A stretch of DNA of 64,000 nucleotides from Candidatus Poribacteria bacterium (lineage in GTDB: Bacteria > Poribacteria > WGA-4E > GCA-2687025): assembly GCA_026004875.1 (NCBI GenBank), contig BPJZ01000011.1:1-64000 (forward strand). Direction: 5' to 3'. The translations under genes were made by a program, and so were the position numbers. The notes beneath the pieces are model-generated. The model was not told where the DNA came from, made no database searches, and worked only from the letters and a program-made list of their open reading frames with translations. Shown piece after piece: positions 11,417 through 19,456 of the stretch (position 1 is its first letter; each line of letters opens with the position of its first letter).

Positions 11417-12186
11417 TTATGGACCCAGCTTCGACCGGGAGGTTTTCAGTCGACCCCAGAAGACCGGCAGCCGCCCCTCTGGGGAGACGGCAAACGGCAC
11501 CAGGAGATCCTCGAAGTACTCATAGTCGGCGGTCATCTGGCCCGCTGCGGCGTCAATTCCGGCGTAAAGGCCTACCCGAATCGGATCGTTCAGCGCCTCC
11601 TGGGTTTCGCTGATGTGGGTCCAGTCCTCTGCAGCGTCCAACTTGTACCAAGCGGTGAACAAGTCCCCTTCCCGCTTGAGCCGAAGGTTAGACCTCCACC
11701 GGCTCGGCCGCCGGGGCGACGAACCCAGGAACCTGGCCCAGCAGTCCTCCGCCGCTTTCTAGCTCCCGTTTTTGGAACTGAAGGATCGCATCGGCGGCTC
11801 GGCCCCAGAGCTTAATCGTGACCCCACTGACCGTCTCGGCCCTGGTGGTCCTGCGTGGTGGGCGAGTAAGCGACCAGGCCTGCGACAATTGAGTTAGCCG
11901 CGTACTCGGCGATCAGATGGGTAGCCACATCAAAGTCGCCGGAGTGCTCTTGGTACAGATGGCTGGTCGTGTACGCCTGCCAGAGGTTCCGGTTTGGGTC
12001 GGCGACGATGTGCAGCCAGCCGGGTTTGGTCTTGCCAACGTCCCACTGGGCCGGTTCGTTCTCCCACTCCCAGTTGGGGTTTTGGAACCGCTCCCCGTCG
12101 AAGGGGTCGCCCAGCGACTGGGACCACGCAATGCCCGCCGCCAAGGCTAAGCCGAAGACAGCGATCGGAAGCCATCGCTTGCGCAT
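11417..12186 (-). CDS. secreted DUF1349-like (concanavalin-fold) protein 2, frameshifted
   Basis: Signal peptide MRKRWLPIAVFGLALAAGIA precedes a domain parallel to its neighbour: DPFDGERFQNPNWEWENEPA, GWLHIVADPNRNLWQAYTTS, DFDVATHLIAEYAANSIVAG and LVAYSPTTQDHQGRDGQW. At least two indels (around 11820-11840 and 11660-11690) break the frame; corrected length is about 255 residues. The C-terminus has AVSPEGRLPVFWGRLK followed by TSRSKLGP, the shared tail. The start at 12186 has GGAGAG seven bases upstream. It is divergent from the DUF6785 gene at 12399, and the operator at 12307-12324 lies between them. Confidence 0.65.
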
Positions 12187-12301
12187 GGGCACTCTCCTTT
12201 CTCGGTAAAGTGCTCTTGGTGAGGTGCTTCTTTCCGGTTTCTTTTATCCCGCGGTGTTTCTCCTTTGGAGAGGGGACTTCCGTGCTGGGGAAGCCTTATC
12301 G

Positions 12302-12330
12302 TTGTGAACGTTCCCGTAAACGTTTAGACT
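12302..12330 (+). promoter_or_regulatory. promoter with embedded LacI-type operator 2
   Basis: A -35 TTGTGA (12302-12307) and -10 TAGACT (12325-12330) are separated by 17 bases, and that spacer is filled by AACGTT-CCCGTA-AACGTT (12307-12324). An operator between -35 and -10 is a classical repression layout. The site sits in the 212-bp divergent gap and could serve both the DUF6785/LamG operon and the DUF1349-like gene 2. Confidence 0.55.
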
Positions 12331-12398
12331 ATCTTGAGCATAGAATCCGGCGGGTTTGCTGTCAAGCGTTTTTCCGGGTTCCTCCATAGAGGATCGCG

Positions 12399-14324
12399 AT
12401 GGCTCAAGCGAAGCGGATTTCTTTGGAGCGCTCCATCTCCCGGAAGGCCGTTCTGGTTGGGCTGCTTCTGGTGCCCCCGCATGCGTACTGGCTGATGATC
12501 GGGTGGGGCACCGGCGGATACGGCACGGCTCAGAGCTTTCCGACGGTGATTGCCTTGTACTTCAACGTCATCTTTACACTCTTACTGATGATCCTTTGGA
12601 ACCGATCGGCGGGGCGTCTTTGGGCTCCTCTTCGATTCTCCGACAACGATTTGCTGGTGATCTTCTTTATCCTCTCGTTAGCCTCCTCGATCGCTGGGCA
12701 CGACACGCTTCAGATCCTTTGGCCGCTCCTTTCTTATGCGATCTGGTTTGCGACGCCGGAGAACAACTGGGCCGAGCTGTTTCACCATCACATCCCCGGT
12801 TGGATGGCCCCTAAGGATCGGGAGTTGCTCGCAGACCTCTTCGAGGGTGGGAGCACGCTGTACCGCTGGGACCATCTTCGCCCGCTGCTGGAGCCGGTAC
12901 TGTGGTGGTCGGCGCTGATTGTGGCGGTCTGTCTAGCCCTGTTGGGACTCACCGTGATCGTCCGCCGGGCGTGGACCCAGCGGGAGAAGCTCAGCTATCC
13001 GATCCTTCAGATTCCGTTGGCGATGACCGAGAACGGGGGTCGGGGGCTTTTCTCAAAGCCGGTCTTCTGGATCGGCTTTCTCCTTGCCGGCGGCGTAGAC
13101 CTGCTGAACGGACTGAACCACCTTTATCCGGCGGTTCCAAGCCTCGGGGGGACGCGGAGCCTAGGGATCGCCTTCGATCAGAAGCCGTTCGACGCGATGG
13201 GGTACCTCTCTCTGGGGATCTATCCTTTTGCGGTGGGGCTGAGCTTTTTCATCCCTTTGGACCTTTCGTTTTCCATCTGGTTTTTCTTCCTTTTTGGGCG
13301 TCTTTTACGCGTACTGGGGAGCGTCGGCGGTGTTGGTCAGATGCCCGGGTTTCCGTTCCTCGTCGCCCAGTCGTTTGGGGCCTGGTTGATGTTGGGGCTG
13401 TTTGCGCTCTACACGCTCCGGAGAGGGGTCTGGGACTCGATTCGCGGGGTGCTTCGCAACGCCGAAGGTTCGGCGGAGCAGAGGGTTACCCGATGGGCGT
13501 GGCTCTGTCTGGGTGGAGGGGTCGGTTTTTCTCTGTTCTTTTTTCTTCGCGCTGGAGCGAAGTTTTGGCCGACGGTGTTGTACTTTCTCCTGTTTTTCCT
13601 TCTCTCGTTGACGCTCAGCCGCGTCCGGGCGGAGGTGGGTCCCCCTAGCCACGACATTCCTTGGCAGCCGGCTCGAACGTTGGTCTGGTTCTTTGGGACC
13701 CGTCCCCTGGGGGCGCAGACGTTGACAGCGTTCAGCTTCTTTCACGGCTTCAACCGCTCCTACCGATGCCATCCGATGCCGGTCATGCTGGAAGGGTTTA
13801 AGGCGGCGGAGCTTCGGCGCTGGCAGCCGACAACGTTAGCTGCGCTTTTAGCCGTTACCGTCGTGCTGGCGACGGTGGCCTCTGCCTGGGCGTACTACGA
13901 TCAGGCCTATCGTTACGGCGCGGGTGTGTACGGCGAGCAGGCTCAATGCCGTTGGACCTTTGACGAACTTGCCTCTTGGCTGAGCGCCTCGCACGATCCT
14001 TCCAAGCCGGATGTGGTCGCCTCTTTGCTGGCGATGGTGGGGACGGCGCTGCTGGCGTTGGCCCGTCGCCGCTTCCTTTGGTGGCCCTTCCACCCCGCAG
14101 GGTACGCCCTCTCGCTGAGCTACTGGAACACCAGTTGGTATTGGTTTTCGATCTTCCTGGGATGGGCGATGAAGTTTGTCCTCTTTCGAGTGGGGGGGTT
14201 GCCTCTTTATCGGAATGCGATTCCTTTCTTTGCGGGACTGGTGCTTGGCGAGTTCACTGCTGGGGCTGGATGGAGTCTGTTGGGTACCTTCCTCGGACGC
14301 TCAATGTACCGCATCATGTGGTGA
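12399..14324 (+). CDS. DUF6785-type polytopic membrane protein (copy 2)
   Basis: A 641-residue membrane protein, paralogous to the one at 1335-3287. Shared blocks are WFATPENNWAELF (about residue 115), REKLSYPILQIPLAMTE after a transmembrane helix, HPAGYALSLSYWNTSWYW, and the C-terminal FLGWAMKFVLFRVGG...YRIMW. About 12-14 hydrophobic segments are visible. Start ATG 12399 follows GAGG. It is the first gene downstream of the promoter with the LacI-type operator, with the LamG gene 47 bases behind, so it may take up or export a product tied to the secreted proteins of this cluster. Substrate unknown. Confidence 0.7.
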   Translation: MAQAKRISLERSISRKAVLVGLLLVPPHAYWLMIGWGTGGYGTAQSFPTVIALYFNVIFTLLLMILWNRSAGRLWAPLRFSDNDLLVIFFILSLASSIAGHDTLQILWPLLSYAIWFATPENNWAELFHHHIPGWMAPKDRELLADLFEGGSTLYRWDHLRPLLEPVLWWSALIVAVCLALLGLTVIVRRAWTQREKLSYPILQIPLAMTENGGRGLFSKPVFWIGFLLAGGVDLLNGLNHLYPAVPSLGGTRSLGIAFDQKPFDAMGYLSLGIYPFAVGLSFFIPLDLSFSIWFFFLFGRLLRVLGSVGGVGQMPGFPFLVAQSFGAWLMLGLFALYTLRRGVWDSIRGVLRNAEGSAEQRVTRWAWLCLGGGVGFSLFFFLRAGAKFWPTVLYFLLFFLLSLTLSRVRAEVGPPSHDIPWQPARTLVWFFGTRPLGAQTLTAFSFFHGFNRSYRCHPMPVMLEGFKAAELRRWQPTTLAALLAVTVVLATVASAWAYYDQAYRYGAGVYGEQAQCRWTFDELASWLSASHDPSKPDVVASLLAMVGTALLALARRRFLWWPFHPAGYALSLSYWNTSWYWFSIFLGWAMKFVLFRVGGLPLYRNAIPFFAGLVLGEFTAGAGWSLLGTFLGRSMYRIMW

Positions 14325-14371
14325 GGAGAGGGTTCAAACCATCCTGGTGAGGTCCAAGAGGAGGTTTCACG

Positions 14372-15152
14372 ATGCGGTGCTTGACCGTGTTTGCGCTGTT
14401 TGGGCTTGTCCTCACCCTGGGGAGTGGAGCTCCTGCGCAGTCCCTTCGGGAGAACCTGGTCGGCGGGTGGACCTTTGACCAGATCGTCGGCGATACGGTG
14501 GAGGATATCTCTCCGCACGGGAACAACGGGACGGTCGTCGGGGGGCGTTCAACGGGCGGACGGGCAGCACGGAAAGGCCCTCCAGTTCGACGGGTCGAGC
14601 GTTTACGTGGAGATCCCCTTCAGCGAGAGCCTGCGCGTCCTGAACGAGGGCGATTTCACATTGGTCGCCTGGTTCTGGGCGCTGGCGCTGCCGGGGGAGA
14701 ATCGCGAGGTCTTTCAGCAGATGGACCGGAACGGCACTGGCAGAACTTGGCTTTTTGTACACGGAGACACGAACGAGATTCGCTCCTATCTGGGTGGCGC
14801 GACGACCTCCTCCGGCGTCCTTTTGGAGCCGGGGGTGTGGTACCACGCCGCCGTAGTGGTGACCGAGGGCGGAGGGAGTGATACCGTCCAGCTGTACGTC
14901 AACGGCGAGCCGGCGGGGGCACCCACCCCCCAAGCGATGGAGAGCAGCGAGGGAAACTACCTGATCGGATGCCATAAGAACTTCACGAACTTCTGGAATG
15001 GGCTTATTGACGAAGTGGCCCTTTTTAACCGGGCGCTAAGTCCGGAGGAGATCCAAGCCCTAATGAACGAGGGCCTGGAAGGCGCCCTGAGCGTTGATCC
15101 GGCCGGAAAGCTTTCGCTGTTTTGGGGAGGCCTCAAGCGCTCCGCGTGGTAA
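14372..15152 (+). CDS. secreted LamG-like jelly-roll protein, frameshifted
   Basis: Signal peptide MRCLTVFALFGLVLTLGSGA leads into a LamG/concanavalin fold: VGGWTFDQIVGDTVEDISPH, GKALQFDGSSVYVEI, FTLVAWFWA, WYHAAVVV, VQLYVNGEPAGAP and FWNGLIDEVALFNRALSPEE. A one-base indel in the G run at 14540-14545 separates the first 58 codons from the rest; corrected length is about 259 residues. LamG domains bind glycans or proteins outside the cell. The C-terminus is SVDPAGKLSLFWGGLK plus RSAW, the tail also seen on the two DUF1349-like proteins. RBS AGAGGAGG precedes ATG 14372. Probably cotranscribed with the DUF6785 gene. Confidence 0.75.
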
Positions 15153-15224
15153 GGGATCCCGTTACTTGTAAAGATGCGCGCGGGATCGTTTCGCGATAAA
15201 ATAAGGCGCCAAGGAGGAACGGCT

Positions 15225-15611
15225 TTGGTGCGCGCGTGGGCGATCCCGCTGGTGCTGCTGGCCAACGTTGTGCTAACCGTCGCCGCTCAGTCCCTGCTGC
15301 GGCACGGAATGATGACCGTCTCGCTGCCAGAGTCTTGGAGGATGGGGGAGATCGTCCCGGCAGCGGTTCGTGTGGCCTTCAATCCTTCGGTGTTGTTGGG
15401 GCTTTTACTTTTTGTCGGCTCGTTGATCCTCTGGCTTTTTCTACTAGCCCGCGTGCCCCTGGGACGGCTTTATCCGATTCAGCAGAGCTTTGTCTTTCTG
15501 GGAATTCAATGGACCGCCTGGCGCTGGTTAGGGGAGTCGCCTGGGTGGGGGCGGCTTGTGGGAATCGCTCTTATCGTGTTTGGAGTATTTTTAGTATCGA
15601 GAAGTAGTTAG
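15225..15611 (+). CDS. four-helix DMT/EamA-like membrane protein
   Basis: A protein of about 128 residues with four transmembrane helices, near residues 5-25, 58-82, 86-105 and 107-125. The LYPIQQSFVFLGIQW segment resembles small multidrug resistance/EamA half-transporters of the drug/metabolite superfamily, which work as dimers. I chose TTG 15225 because AGGAGG lies seven bases upstream; GTG 15228 is equally in frame. The substrate is unknown. The ABC exporter gene follows 25 bases later. Confidence 0.65.
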   Translation: MVRAWAIPLVLLANVVLTVAAQSLLRHGMMTVSLPESWRMGEIVPAAVRVAFNPSVLLGLLLFVGSLILWLFLLARVPLGRLYPIQQSFVFLGIQWTAWRWLGESPGWGRLVGIALIVFGVFLVSRSS

Positions 15612-15636
15612 TCACGTTGGTTGTTAGGGTGGGGTT

Positions 15637-17484
15637 GTGAATGATTATGGCGATCTGTTTGAAGAGCATGAATTAACGAAGGTCTATGATCGCGAGATAT
15701 TCCGGCGGTTGATGGGCTACGTTCGGCCCTATCTCCGTTGGGTCATTTTGGGCGTCTTCCTGATTCTCCTTGCCGAAGCGGCCCGGAACCTTTCCCCGTA
15801 CGTCGCCAAGGTTGCCATTGACCGGTACTTTCACGCTCCAGAGCTCCGCGGGGCAACACTGGATCGGATGTTCTTAGCGTTGCGGGGGGTGTTGTTGCTT
15901 TACGCAGCATTATTGTTGCTGGACCTGCTCGCCTCCTTTTTGCGGGGCTACGTGATGCAACTGGTCGGTCAGTTCATCATGCGGGACATGCGGATGCAGA
16001 TCTTTGGGCACATCCTCCGGCTGCACGTGGGATTTTTTGACCGGACGATGGTCGGTCGGTTGATGACCCGCGTGATGAACGACGTTGCCGCGCTCAACGA
16101 GCTGTTCGCCTCGGGGATTGTGGACTCGCTGGGAAGCCTGATCGGCCTGACGATCATCGTTGCGATGATGTTTGCGCTCAGCTGGAAGCTGGCGTTGATC
16201 ACCTTCTGCGTGCTTCCGGTGATCGGAGCAGCGACGTTGGCCTTTCAGATTCTCTCCCGTCGAGCTTATCGCGAGTGGCGACGGCAGCTTTCGCGGCTGA
16301 ACGCCTTTATGAACGAGCGGATCGGGGGGGTAGTGACCGTTCAGCTGTTTGGACAGGAGGAGAACACCTTCCGCCGGTTTGTTGGGATCAATACGGAGTA
16401 CCTGCGGGCGGCTCTCCGGGCCGTATTAGCGATGGCCTTTTTTGGGCCGCTAGTCGAGCTAGCCGGGGGGCTTTCGACGGCGATCATCCTCTGGTACGGC
16501 GGCGGCCAGGTCGTCCAGAACGCCACGACGATCGGCGAGCTGTTCGCCTTTTTGACCTGGGGGCAGCGGTTCTTTTGGCCATTGCGGAATCTAAGCGCTC
16601 AGTACAACACGCTGTTGATCGCGATGGCCTCTTCGGAGCGCATCTTCCAGCTGCTGGACACCCGGCCGGAGGTGGTGGAGAAGCCCGATGCGATCCCGCT
16701 GCCGGAGTTCCGCGAGGCGATCGAGTTCCGCAACGTCTGGTTTGCCTACGAGGGCGAGAACTACGTCTTGGAGGACATCAACCTGACGATCCGCAAGGGG
16801 GAGCGAGTGGCCGTTGTCGGGGCGACCGGGTCGGGAAAGACGACCTTGACCAACCTGCTCTGTCGGTTCTACGACGTGCAGAAGGGGGCCATCCTGATTG
16901 ACGGCTACGACATCCGCGATCTGCGGATTGAAGACCTGCGCCGTCACATTGCGATCGTCCAGCAGGACGTGTTGTTGTTCACCGGCACGGTGCGGGACAA
17001 CATCCGGCTGTTCGCCGATTTCATCAGCGATGAGCAGGTTGAGGAGGCGGCCCGGATCGTCCAGGCCGATCGGTTCATTCGCGCCCTTCCCAACGGCTAC
17101 GAGACCGTCTTACAGGAGGGCGGAGCGACTCTTTCGGTAGGGCAGCGTCAACTGCTAGCCTTTGCTCGGGCGCTGGCCTTTAATCCGGAGATCCTCATCC
17201 TCGACGAGGCGACCGCCTCGATCGATACCGAGACGGAGTTGCTCATTCAGGAGGGGTTGAAGCGCTTGCTTCAGAACCGAACTTCAATTATGATCGCCCA
17301 TCGGTTGTCCACCATTCGCGATGCGGATAAGATCGTAGTGATCCATCGCGGACGCATTCGGGAGATGGGGACCCACGCGGAGCTGCTGCAACTTCAGGGG
17401 ATCTATTACCGGCTCTACCAGCTCCAGTACCGCGACCAGGAACTACTTGCCGCGGGGAAGCCTAGAGGGGAGATCGTCTCGTGA
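15637..17484 (+). CDS. ABC exporter, fused permease-ATPase (MsbA/MdlB-like)
   Basis: The 615-residue protein has a six-helix ABC membrane domain (residues about 30-330) and a nucleotide-binding domain with Walker A GATGSGKTT, the Q loop in IVQQDVLLFTG, signature LSVGQRQLL, Walker B ILILDEATASID and the H loop in MIAHRLSTIRDADK. This is a half-size type IV exporter that acts as a dimer in the inner membrane, moving lipids, peptides or drugs. Start is GTG 15637 with a GGGTGGGG region upstream. Its stop overlaps the next start (GTGA), so it is translationally coupled to the NHL/beta-barrel protein, an unusual partner that could hint at export to the outer membrane. Confidence 0.9.
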   Translation: MNDYGDLFEEHELTKVYDREIFRRLMGYVRPYLRWVILGVFLILLAEAARNLSPYVAKVAIDRYFHAPELRGATLDRMFLALRGVLLLYAALLLLDLLASFLRGYVMQLVGQFIMRDMRMQIFGHILRLHVGFFDRTMVGRLMTRVMNDVAALNELFASGIVDSLGSLIGLTIIVAMMFALSWKLALITFCVLPVIGAATLAFQILSRRAYREWRRQLSRLNAFMNERIGGVVTVQLFGQEENTFRRFVGINTEYLRAALRAVLAMAFFGPLVELAGGLSTAIILWYGGGQVVQNATTIGELFAFLTWGQRFFWPLRNLSAQYNTLLIAMASSERIFQLLDTRPEVVEKPDAIPLPEFREAIEFRNVWFAYEGENYVLEDINLTIRKGERVAVVGATGSGKTTLTNLLCRFYDVQKGAILIDGYDIRDLRIEDLRRHIAIVQQDVLLFTGTVRDNIRLFADFISDEQVEEAARIVQADRFIRALPNGYETVLQEGGATLSVGQRQLLAFARALAFNPEILILDEATASIDTETELLIQEGLKRLLQNRTSIMIAHRLSTIRDADKIVVIHRGRIREMGTHAELLQLQGIYYRLYQLQYRDQELLAAGKPRGEIVS

Positions 17485-19455
17485 AACGGGTCATTGTCTG
17501 GATCGGTGTCGGGCTGTGGCTGCTGGCGGTCGGGGAGAGTCGAGCCGTCAACTTCCTGGAACGCGAGTTGGAGTTTGGCGGCAAAGGAGCCGGAGAGGGG
17601 GGGTTCAGCGACCAGATTGTGCTGGGCTTTGACGCTCAGGGAAATATCCTTGTCAGCGACGCCAAGAATCGACTGGTCCAGAAGTTGGACCCAAACGGCC
17701 GGTTCCTCTGGCAGTACCCAGCGGCCGGAGCGGAAAGCTCGGTGCTGATGCAACCAGGGGATATCGCCGCCGACCCGGCTGGGAACGTTTACGTCGCCGA
17801 CACGACGATTACCCCAGTGCCCCGAAACGAAGATGAGACTCCTCTCTATCTTTATACGCCGTGCGTTCACAAGTTCTCTCCCAGTGGGGAGTTCCTCACG
17901 ACGATACCGATCGACTCTTTGGAGGCGCTTCCCAGCGCTCCAGCGACGCCTGTGCGGGAGCTGATCACCCCGGAGGGGACCTACGCGCTGGGCATCCAGC
18001 CGAGCGGGTACGATCGAGCGGTTCAGATCGCTCTGGACCCGCAGGGGAACCTGTTCGTTCTGGACGCAGAGCGCCCTGGTCGGCAGCGGATTCTCAAGTA
18101 CAGCCCAGAGGGCGAGCGGCTGGCCGTCTTCGGGCGGTACGGTTCTGGGGACGGCGCGTTCGACACGCCGGAGGACTTCACTGTTGCCCCCAACGGCCAC
18201 GTTTACATCGCCGACACGGGGAATCATCGAATTGTGGAGTTCGACAACGACGGCGCCTTTGTCCGTGCCTTTGCCTCTCAAGGGTATGGGAAGAACGAGC
18301 TGACCAAACCCAGCTTCATCGTCGCCACTCGGGAGGGGGAGCTTTGGGTTTCTGACGAGACGAAGGCGGTTCGGCGTCAGCTTGGGCCGTTAGGGCCGAT
18401 CGCCCTGGGCGCTGGCGCCGCTCCGCAGTGGAGCGTGGTGGGCGACGAAGGGTTGCGGATCCTTCCGCGCGGCTCTGCGCTGGACCCGCTGAGCGAAACT
18501 GAAGCGCTGGCCCTCCGACTTTATCGGCTTGAGGAGCTTTTCCTTTTAGACGAGGAAGAGGAGGAACAGGAGGCCCTGACCGACGAAGCCCTCAAGCAGG
18601 CCTTCCGAATCAGGAACACGCTTTATCACAAGACGATTCACCGGATTGCCCGCTTCGACACTGAGGGTAACTATCGAGGCGAGATCAGCTATCGCGTGGA
18701 CCAGCTCGACGAGCGGCGCCACGACCTCCGGTTTCTGGCCGCCGACCCGCTGGGGCATGTCTATCTGTTAGACGCCAGCGAGCTGACCGTTCTCAAGCAC
18801 CGTGTGGTCGGCTTTACCCTTCGCCCTAGCGAGGTGGATGCGATCTCCTCTAGCCGGTTCAGCAGTCAGACGAACAACTATCTCGAGGACTACGAGGACA
18901 TTGACCAGCTCCCTGATATTGATTCGGAAGAGACGCTCACCCGGGCCCACTCCCGGGCGATCTTCAACTGGGACCTGACCCGGAACTGGTCCGCCTATCT
19001 GGAAGAGGCGTACGTCTTCTCCGGTCGGGACGGCGATCAGGAGTACCCCCGATCGGGTCGAGAACAGCTTAGGGTTTGAGGACCGCAACTGGGACAACCT
19101 GCTCACCGGCGGCATCCGTTGGATCCTCAATCCCAACCCTTACCGTTTTCGCCAGTTCAGCCTTTACGCGACGCGCCAGGACGGTTCCTCTCGGCTGGAC
19201 AGCGACGCGTTGTTCCCGGAGCTGAACCGGCAGCGGAGCCGCCAGGAAGGGGACAGCGCGATCACCACCTTCGGCCTGGACTGGGACATCCTGCGGAACG
19301 CCAACCTCCGACTGGAATATCAGGACTTCAACCCTTCCGACACCAACCGGAACTACATTCGAGAGTTCTACGACCTTCAGGGGAATCTATACCAGATCAT
19401 TCGCTCGCAGAATCGAAGCAAGACCTTCGTCGGCGAGTTGAACATCAAGTTTTAG
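17481..19455 (+). CDS. NHL beta-propeller protein with C-terminal beta-barrel-like region, frameshifted
   Basis: Signal peptide MKRVIVWIGVGLWLLAVGES is followed by NHL-type repeats: FDAQGNILVSDAKNRLVQKL, DIAADPAGNVYVADT, IALDPQGNLFVLDA and FTVAPNGHVYIADTGNHRIV (residues about 30-290). An acidic segment (LDEEEEEQEALTDEAL) separates them from a region of alternating strands such as WSAYLEEAYVFSG and YRFRQFSLYATRQDG. The C run at 19046-19050 carries one base too many; removing it continues the protein to FVGELNIKF. A C-terminal Phe after alternating hydrophobic residues is typical of outer-membrane beta-barrel proteins. Corrected length is about 657 residues. The propeller-barrel pairing is inferred. 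Confidence 0.7.
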
Positions 19456-19456
19456 C

